From: Bacteriovoracaceae bacterium UBA7317
GTDB lineage: Bacteria; Bdellovibrionota; Bacteriovoracia; Bacteriovoracales; Bacteriovoracaceae
DNA length: 18,156 nucleotides
Direction: 5' to 3'
NCBI GenBank assembly: GCA_002474345.1
Contig: DKQD01000042.1
Span: 745 to 18,900, forward strand
Positions 13,824 to 18,156 of the stretch are shown here, one piece after another. Position numbers and translations under genes: made by a program. Each line of letters opens with the position of its first letter. Within the stretch, counting starts at the first letter, position 1. The notes under the pieces were generated by a model that saw only the letters and a program-made list of their open reading frames with translations, made no database searches and had not been told where the DNA came from.

Positions 13824-14663
13824 ATGAAAAATTTGATTTTTTTCTCAACTCTAATTTTTACAATTAATTCATTTCCAATGTTTAGAGCCTTAAATACAGC
13901 AGCGACTGGCATGAGCGCCCAAGAACAAAATGTCAGTGCTATATCAAATAACATTGCTAACTTGAATACTACAGGATTCAAAAAGGGGCGTACAGAATTT
14001 GAAGACTTACTTTATGAGACAATCACTGAAGCAGGTTCAAAATCTAGTGCAACAACTGAATACAATGTAGGTTTGCAAATAGGGACCGGCGCTAAGGTAA
14101 CAGCTGTCAGAAAAGAGTTTTCGCTCGGTGATCCCCAGCTAACAAATAATCCTTTTGACTTTATGATAAGAGGGCAAGGTTTTTTTGGAGTTATAATGCC
14201 ATCAGGAGAAGTTCAGTATACAAGAGATGGTTCATTTAATGTCGAAAAAACTGGAACTCTTGTAGATAAAAATGGTTATAAAGTTTTTCCTGGTTTAGTT
14301 TTTCCACCCAATACCAAAAGCGTCCATGTTTCAACTGATGGAAAAGTGGATGCCTATATCGAGGGACAGGTTGAAGCAATAAATATCGGCCAAATGCCGG
14401 TTTTCACATTTATAAACCCTGTAGGGTTAAAATCTATGGGAAGAAATCTTTTTAGGACAACAACTTCAAGCGGTACAGCAATTCAAAATATAGCAGGTCA
14501 GGAGAACTCAGGTCCTATTGAACAAGGTACACTTGAATCTTCAAATGTAAAAATTATGAATGAAATGACAAGTTTAATAAAAGCACAGAGAGCATACGAG
14601 ATGAACTCCAAAGTTATGGGAATAGCCGACCAAATGTTACAAACTATAAATAATATAAGATGA
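13824..14663 (+). CDS. flgG: flagellar distal rod protein FlgG, with N-terminal extension
   Basis: The conserved FlgG sequence starts at Met19 (MFRALNTAATGMSAQEQNVSAISNNIANLNTTGFKKGRTEFEDLLYE) and continues through NNPFDFMIRGQGFFGVIMPSGEVQYTRDGSFN to the C-terminal EQGTLESSNVKIMNEMTSLIKAQRAYEMNSKVM. It polymerises into the distal rod that passes through the P and L rings. The best ribosome-binding site (AAAGAGG, about 5 nt before the ATG) serves the start at 13824, not the ATG at 13878, which has none. The 18 extra residues (MKNLIFFSTLIFTINSFP) are strongly hydrophobic and look like a Sec signal peptide, which is not expected for a type III export substrate. From Met19 the protein would be 261 residues, matching the family. 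Its stop overlaps the flgA start (ATGA). Confidence 0.93.
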   Translation: MKNLIFFSTLIFTINSFPMFRALNTAATGMSAQEQNVSAISNNIANLNTTGFKKGRTEFEDLLYETITEAGSKSSATTEYNVGLQIGTGAKVTAVRKEFSLGDPQLTNNPFDFMIRGQGFFGVIMPSGEVQYTRDGSFNVEKTGTLVDKNGYKVFPGLVFPPNTKSVHVSTDGKVDAYIEGQVEAINIGQMPVFTFINPVGLKSMGRNLFRTTTSSGTAIQNIAGQENSGPIEQGTLESSNVKIMNEMTSLIKAQRAYEMNSKVMGIADQMLQTINNIR

Positions 14664-15601
14664 TATTTAAAAATTTTAGAATATATTTTTTATTAATTAT
14701 ATATCAAATGCTTAACTTGGGATTAAGTCAAGCATCATTGAATATAAAAAGTCCAAAAAGCTGCTTAATTATATCTTATGAAAATATCTATATTTCTAGA
14801 GGATCATCTGAAATACAACTAGAAAAATCTATAAAAAATACGACATGTCCAAAAATAATAAATTCCATGTTTTTAAATTTAATTAAGAATGCTCAAGGAT
14901 CTTTTTCTACAAAAAACTTTAAAAGGATCTATCTACCAAAGGAAATTGCTACTAAAGTAATCATTAAACCTGATCAAATAAATATTTCCAACTTTGGAAA
15001 TCTAATAACGAAAATTGAGCTTCCTGAGAATTTTTTTCTAAAAAAAGTAAACAAAAACAATGAGCTGTCCATTTTAACATTAAATGAAGGTGAAGAAATA
15101 TCCTTATCATGCAAAGACTGCAACAGCACAGGAAAAAAAGAAATAATTATAAAAGTTATCAACTCTGAAAAAAACATAAAGGATTCAAAACGTATTCATG
15201 CGAACCTATTAACACGATCTCAAATAGTCGTTCCCAAAAAAAACATTGACTATTTTAACAACAAAAAACTTTTTAAGGATGATTTCTCGAAGAAATGGAT
15301 CAAAACAATTAATCCTGGAAAATACTTTAAAAGTTTTAATAAAATCATTTTTTTTAAACCAACAAAAACTTTAAAAAAAGGAGTTCCTTTATTAAAGAGA
15401 GATCTCGTTCCGTTAAAACTAGTCCGTTCATTTACTCCTGTTAAAATTATTCTTTCAAGCAAAGGTATTAAATTATCAGGCATAGCAATCGCTAAAAAAG
15501 GCGGCCATTATGGTGAACTAATTCCTCTAAGAAAAAAGAAGGGAAAAAGAATAATTTTTGGAAAAATAATTGATTTTAATAAGGTAAAAATAGAAATATG
15601 A
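14660..15601 (+). CDS. flgA: flagellar P-ring assembly chaperone FlgA
   Basis: A 313-residue periplasmic protein. A Sec signal peptide (about 1-26, cleavage near SQA-S) precedes a divergent N-terminal half with little visible similarity. The C-terminal SAF-like domain (about 185-313) has family features: HANLLTRSQIVVPKKNID, KTLKKGVPLLKRDLVPLKLV, FTPVKIILSSKGIKLSGIAIAKKGGHYGELIPLR and a final GKIIDFNKVKIEI. FlgA helps FlgI assemble into the P-ring. It overlaps flgG and flgH by four bases each (ATGA at both ends), consistent with coupled translation. Very Lys/Ile/Asn-rich composition reflects AT-rich DNA. Assignment rests on the C-terminal domain and operon position. Confidence 0.85.
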   Translation: MIFKNFRIYFLLIIYQMLNLGLSQASLNIKSPKSCLIISYENIYISRGSSEIQLEKSIKNTTCPKIINSMFLNLIKNAQGSFSTKNFKRIYLPKEIATKVIIKPDQINISNFGNLITKIELPENFFLKKVNKNNELSILTLNEGEEISLSCKDCNSTGKKEIIIKVINSEKNIKDSKRIHANLLTRSQIVVPKKNIDYFNNKKLFKDDFSKKWIKTINPGKYFKSFNKIIFFKPTKTLKKGVPLLKRDLVPLKLVRSFTPVKIILSSKGIKLSGIAIAKKGGHYGELIPLRKKKGKRIIFGKIIDFNKVKIEI

Positions 15602-16341
15602 AAAGAAGTAAATTATTGATTTTAATCTCTCTTATTTTTATTTCATCATGCTCGAGCTATGTTTCAAAAATTTATCGACAGATCGATAGAGAAGAAAAAA
15701 TAATGAAAAAAAGGAAGGTTGATGTATTCGACCAATTTAGGAAATCACCTCCTTTCGGCAATTCATTAAAAAGACCTATTTCAACTAAAGAGACAAGAAA
15801 TCTAAAACCAACTACAAAAAGGCTTTACAAAAAGAAAAAGCCCTTCAAAAAGAGGTTTTCAGCTGAAGATTTAAATGAGAACTCAAATCAAAGTTTATGG
15901 TTTGGAAATGGTTTTGATAATGATTTTTTTGTTGAAAATAAAAGAAAAAAGAATGGGGATATTGTTTTAGTGGAAATAAAACCAACGCTTAGAAACATTA
16001 TAACAAGAGAGCTGAAAAAGGCTTTCCCAAAAAGAAAAAAGAAAAAAATTGCACAAGCAGGAGAAAAAGCGGCTGAGAAAAAGCCAAATGAAGGGGCAAC
16101 AGGAGAAGATGATGGAAACAAAGATTCTACCCTAGATGAGACTGTTGGACAGCTATCATCAGTTGTTACAGAGGAAATAAACAATTTATACGTAATTTTG
16201 AGAGGAAGAAAAGAAGTATTATTTCGGAAAAGAAAAAGGCTTATTGAGATACAAGGATTAATTGCGAGAAAAGACGTAAGTCCTGATGACAAGATAACAT
16301 CGGATCAGTTTTTAGAATCAAGTATAAAAATTATTAGGTGA
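15598..16341 (+). CDS. flgH: flagellar L-ring lipoprotein FlgH (divergent, with basic insertions)
   Basis: A 247-residue outer-membrane lipoprotein: signal peptide with lipobox ISSC (Cys18). FlgH hallmarks are SLWFGNGFDNDFFVENKRKKNGDIVLVEIKPT (99-130), matching the family pattern SLW..G....F.D..A...GDIV.V.I. Near the end are NNLYVILRGRKEVLFRKRKRLIEIQGLIARKDVSPDDKITSDQFLESSIKI (195-245), matching NGNLVI.G.K.......RLSGVVRPDDI...N.V.S..IA.A.I. Residues 30-95 form a Lys/Arg-rich segment not typical of FlgH. The central part (about 145-185) is a low-complexity stretch that runs from basic (PKRKKKK) to acidic (GEDDGNKDS) where other FlgH proteins have beta strands. It overlaps flgA by four bases, and flgI starts 3 bp after it. 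I am sure of the family, less sure of normal ring architecture. Confidence 0.87.
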   Translation: MKRSKLLILISLIFISSCSSYVSKIYRQIDREEKIMKKRKVDVFDQFRKSPPFGNSLKRPISTKETRNLKPTTKRLYKKKKPFKKRFSAEDLNENSNQSLWFGNGFDNDFFVENKRKKNGDIVLVEIKPTLRNIITRELKKAFPKRKKKKIAQAGEKAAEKKPNEGATGEDDGNKDSTLDETVGQLSSVVTEEINNLYVILRGRKEVLFRKRKRLIEIQGLIARKDVSPDDKITSDQFLESSIKIIR

Positions 16342-16344
16342 TTT

Positions 16345-17385
16345 ATGTTCCTTTTTAGATTTATTTTTTTAATTTTAATTATTTACTTCAATAGTTGTTC
16401 AATTCTACTATCCCAAGAAGAAGGACTTAGTCGGCTTAAAGATCTGGTAAATATAAATGGTGTTAGGGAAAATCCTTTGGTCGGCTATGGTCTTGTTATT
16501 GGCTTAAATGGTAGTGGTGATGGAGGCGGAGAAATCACTAATAAATCATTAAAAAAAATGTTTCAAAGGCTTGGGATAAAAACAGAAGAAGAAATCCCAT
16601 CTCAAAATGTTGCAGCGGTAATAGTAACTGCTAAACTTCCGCCTTTTCCAAGGATAGGGCAAAAAATAGATGTTCTTGTCTCTTCAATTGGTAGTGCAAG
16701 TTCTCTCGCTGGAGGTACATTACTTATAACTCCACTAAAAGGTGGAAATGATAAAACTTATGCAATTGCATCAGGCCCCCTTTCTATCGGTGGGCTTCAA
16801 CAAGGATCAGACTTCCCTACATCAGGTATTATTCCTAACGGAGCGATAATTGAAAAAGAAATTCCAAATGAATTTTATAAAAAGAAATCATTGAGACTAA
16901 GTTTAAGAAACCCAGACTTTACAACAGCAGCTCGAGTTGAAAGATTAATAAACCAACAATTTGGAGGAAAGTTCGCGATTGCCAGAGATTCAACGACAAT
17001 TGACCTTATTGTCCCAATAAATTATCAAAGGAAAATTGTTAAATTAATGGCGATATTAGAAAATATCAAAATTAATCCAGATCAAAAAGCTAAAATCGTA
17101 ATTAATGAAAAGACAGGTACTGTAGTAGCTGGTGGTAATGTAACACTTAAACCAGTTGCAATAAGCCATGGTGATTTATCTATAGTTATACAGGAAGAAA
17201 ATCAACCTGTTCCTGGAGATGGTGAAGCAACGCCATCGCGGCTTTATTTTGTAAACCAAAAAAGTACTCTAAAAGACTTAGTTAAATCTTTAAATGCATT
17301 TGGTGTTACTTCGGAAGATTTGATTCCTATTTTTCAAACACTTAAAAGCAATGGTGCGCTAATAAGCGATTTAGAGTTTTTATAA
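16345..17385 (+). CDS. flgI: flagellar P-ring protein FlgI
   Basis: A 346-residue periplasmic protein that forms the P-ring around the rod in the peptidoglycan layer. A hydrophobic signal peptide (about 1-23, MFLFRFIFLILIIYF then NSCSILLSQ) precedes the conserved mature start, SRLKDLVNINGVRENPLVGYGLVIGLNGSGDGG. Other typical segments are NVAAVIVTAKLPPFPRIGQKIDVLVSSIGSASSLAGGTLLITPLKG, GIIPNGAIIEKEIP and INEKTGTVVAGGNVTLKPVAISHGDLSI. The C-terminus is VTSEDLIPIFQTLKSNGALISDLEFL. Length is normal. Cys18 lies in NSC within the signal region but lacks a canonical lipobox, so lipidation is unlikely. It starts 3 bp after flgH; flgJ follows 14 bp later. Confidence 0.97.
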   Translation: MFLFRFIFLILIIYFNSCSILLSQEEGLSRLKDLVNINGVRENPLVGYGLVIGLNGSGDGGGEITNKSLKKMFQRLGIKTEEEIPSQNVAAVIVTAKLPPFPRIGQKIDVLVSSIGSASSLAGGTLLITPLKGGNDKTYAIASGPLSIGGLQQGSDFPTSGIIPNGAIIEKEIPNEFYKKKSLRLSLRNPDFTTAARVERLINQQFGGKFAIARDSTTIDLIVPINYQRKIVKLMAILENIKINPDQKAKIVINEKTGTVVAGGNVTLKPVAISHGDLSIVIQEENQPVPGDGEATPSRLYFVNQKSTLKDLVKSLNAFGVTSEDLIPIFQTLKSNGALISDLEFL

Positions 17386-17399
17386 ATTAGGAAATATTT

Positions 17400-17843
17400 A
17401 TGATTGAAAAAGTAAATTCCTTAGCACTGAGAAAAATTAAATCAAGCAACACAAAGGATAATTCAAAATTTATACCAGATCCTTATAAAAAAGTTGCATC
17501 TTCCATGGAGACCCAGTTTTTAAATTTTATGATTTCAAAAATGAAAAATACTATTAACCAAAATACTCCTGATAGCTCCGCAGTCGAATATTATAATGGC
17601 TTAATTAATAAAGAACGCTCCAATATTATGGCAAAAAATAATGGTGGGCTAGGAATTCAAAAGCTTATTCTAAACCAAATATACCCTCCTCATCTTCGTA
17701 ACAAGGCTTCTTACGAATATTTTATGAAGAATTTACAACCAAATAATAACAGACAAAAAATACAAAAGTATGTTTCATCAGAAGAAAAAGGACAGAAAAT
17801 CATTAAAGCTGACATAACTCAAAAGGAAATTAAAAATGAATAA
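17400..17843 (+). CDS. flgJ: FlgJ-type rod-binding protein, single domain
   Basis: A 147-residue protein corresponding to the N-terminal rod-binding (rod cap) domain of FlgJ. Residues about 28-98, PYKKVASSMETQFLNFMISKMKNTINQNTPDSSAVEYYNGLINKERSNIMAKNNGGLGIQKLILNQI, match the family pattern of a helix ending in a Phe-rich face, a middle helix with Y..L...E, and an L/I-rich final helix. The muramidase domain of E. coli-type FlgJ is absent, so a separate hydrolase must open the peptidoglycan. The C-terminal tail is polar and Lys/Asn-rich. TAGGAAA lies just upstream of the ATG. Its last 8 bases overlap the start of flgM. Confidence 0.85.
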   Translation: MIEKVNSLALRKIKSSNTKDNSKFIPDPYKKVASSMETQFLNFMISKMKNTINQNTPDSSAVEYYNGLINKERSNIMAKNNGGLGIQKLILNQIYPPHLRNKASYEYFMKNLQPNNNRQKIQKYVSSEEKGQKIIKADITQKEIKNE

Positions 17844-18156
17844 GATAAATAATTCTATTAATCCATTTAGACTATTCTCTGACTCAAATAAAAGCCCCAA
17901 AAGAACAAAGTTTTTTAATGATCTAAAAGAGAACAATGAGGAAGTTCAACAAAAAAAGAAGGGGGAAAAATTCTCTTCATTGGATGCAAAAGTTACCATA
18001 CCTGAAGCGATCAAAGATTTTGCTAGAATAAAGAAAGTGGTAGACGAAAGCCAAGCGATTGACAATCAAGTCAAAGTTGAAAAAATTAAAGACCAAATTA
18101 AAAACGGTTCATACAAAATAAATTATGATTTGCTTGCAGAAAAAATATTAGAAAAC
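17836..18156 (+). CDS. flgM: anti-sigma28 factor FlgM, 3' end beyond the window
   Basis: An open frame from ATG 17836 runs through 107 codons to the right edge with no stop. It overlaps flgJ by 8 bases, and AAAGGAAA lies about 8 nt upstream inside flgJ. Residues about 69-107, VDESQAIDNQVKVEKIKDQIKNGSYKINYDLLAEKILEN, match the FlgM sigma-binding helices, including the K..I..G.Y.I....LAEKIL pattern. The preceding 68 residues are polar and Lys/Asn-rich, with no recognised domain, so this FlgM has a longer N-terminal region than the 97-residue enterobacterial protein. In other bacteria FlgM holds FliA inactive until it is exported through the finished hook-basal body. Its place right after the ring and rod genes fits that logic. 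Confidence 0.85.
   Translation, partial: MNKINNSINPFRLFSDSNKSPKRTKFFNDLKENNEEVQQKKKGEKFSSLDAKVTIPEAIKDFARIKKVVDESQAIDNQVKVEKIKDQIKNGSYKINYDLLAEKILEN

Noticed and set aside
13760..13981. Minus-strand frame of 73 codons at the flgF-flgG junction
   Set aside because: It is antisense to two well-supported genes and shows no recognisable features.
15888..16292. Minus-strand frame of 134 codons inside flgH
   Set aside because: Its Ser/Phe-rich product is the expected complement of a Lys/Glu-rich, AT-rich gene; flgH is supported by its lipobox, SLW and GDIV motifs and operon overlaps.
1..18156. Mobile elements, CRISPR arrays, phage genes or a defence system
   Set aside because: No transposase, integrase, direct-repeat array or known defence protein was seen; all genes are core or envelope/flagellar genes in coherent operons.

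Overview
The window is an AT-rich bacterial chromosomal segment with core, housekeeping-type genes and no visible mobile elements, CRISPR arrays or rRNA. The organism is Gram-negative and diderm: it encodes lipid A synthesis (LpxC), both outer flagellar rings (the L-ring protein FlgH and P-ring protein FlgI) and a TonB/TolA-like protein. AT-richness, very lysine-rich proteins and the gene order flgF-flgG-flgA-flgH-flgI-flgJ-flgM suggest a Bdellovibrionota member of the Bacteriovorax/Halobacteriovorax type. That assignment is inference from gene content, not a database match.

Left end (1-4876, all minus strand). A tRNA operon reads Thr(TGT)-Tyr(GTA)-Gly(TCC)-Thr(GGT) toward the left edge, behind a good sigma70-type promoter. 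This is the classic tRNA set upstream of tuf (EF-Tu), so tuf is expected just outside the window. Upstream of it lie rlmB (23S rRNA methyltransferase), lpxC (lipid A deacetylase) and a tightly overlapping ruvC-ruvA-ruvB Holliday-junction operon. The ruv operon is headed by a small two-helix membrane protein.

Middle (4877-7715, plus strand). folD, gcvT, gcvH and an unrecognised 95-residue protein form a one-carbon/glycine cleavage cluster. GcvT makes methylene-THF, which FolD interconverts with methenyl- and formyl-THF. The P-protein gene that often follows gcvH is absent. The cluster ends at a perfect 11-bp palindrome shared with the convergent gene on the other strand.

Envelope operon (7705-12740, minus strand). 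The order is xseB (exonuclease VII small subunit), a lipoprotein with a patatin-like fold whose nucleophile serine appears to be missing, mrcA-like class A PBP (PBP1A), then a TonB/TolA-like protein with a lysine-rich linker. The lipoprotein-PBP1A pairing is the most interesting functional hint in the window.

Right end (12741-18156, plus strand). A divergent intergenic region with two perfect dyads precedes the flagellar rod/ring operon flgF-flgG-flgA-flgH-flgI-flgJ-flgM. Its genes overlap or nearly abut. It encodes the proximal and distal rod, the P-ring chaperone, the L- and P-rings, the rod cap and the anti-sigma28 factor, whose gene runs off the right edge. FlgG carries an unusual hydrophobic N-terminal extension, and FlgH is strongly modified by basic, charged insertions.
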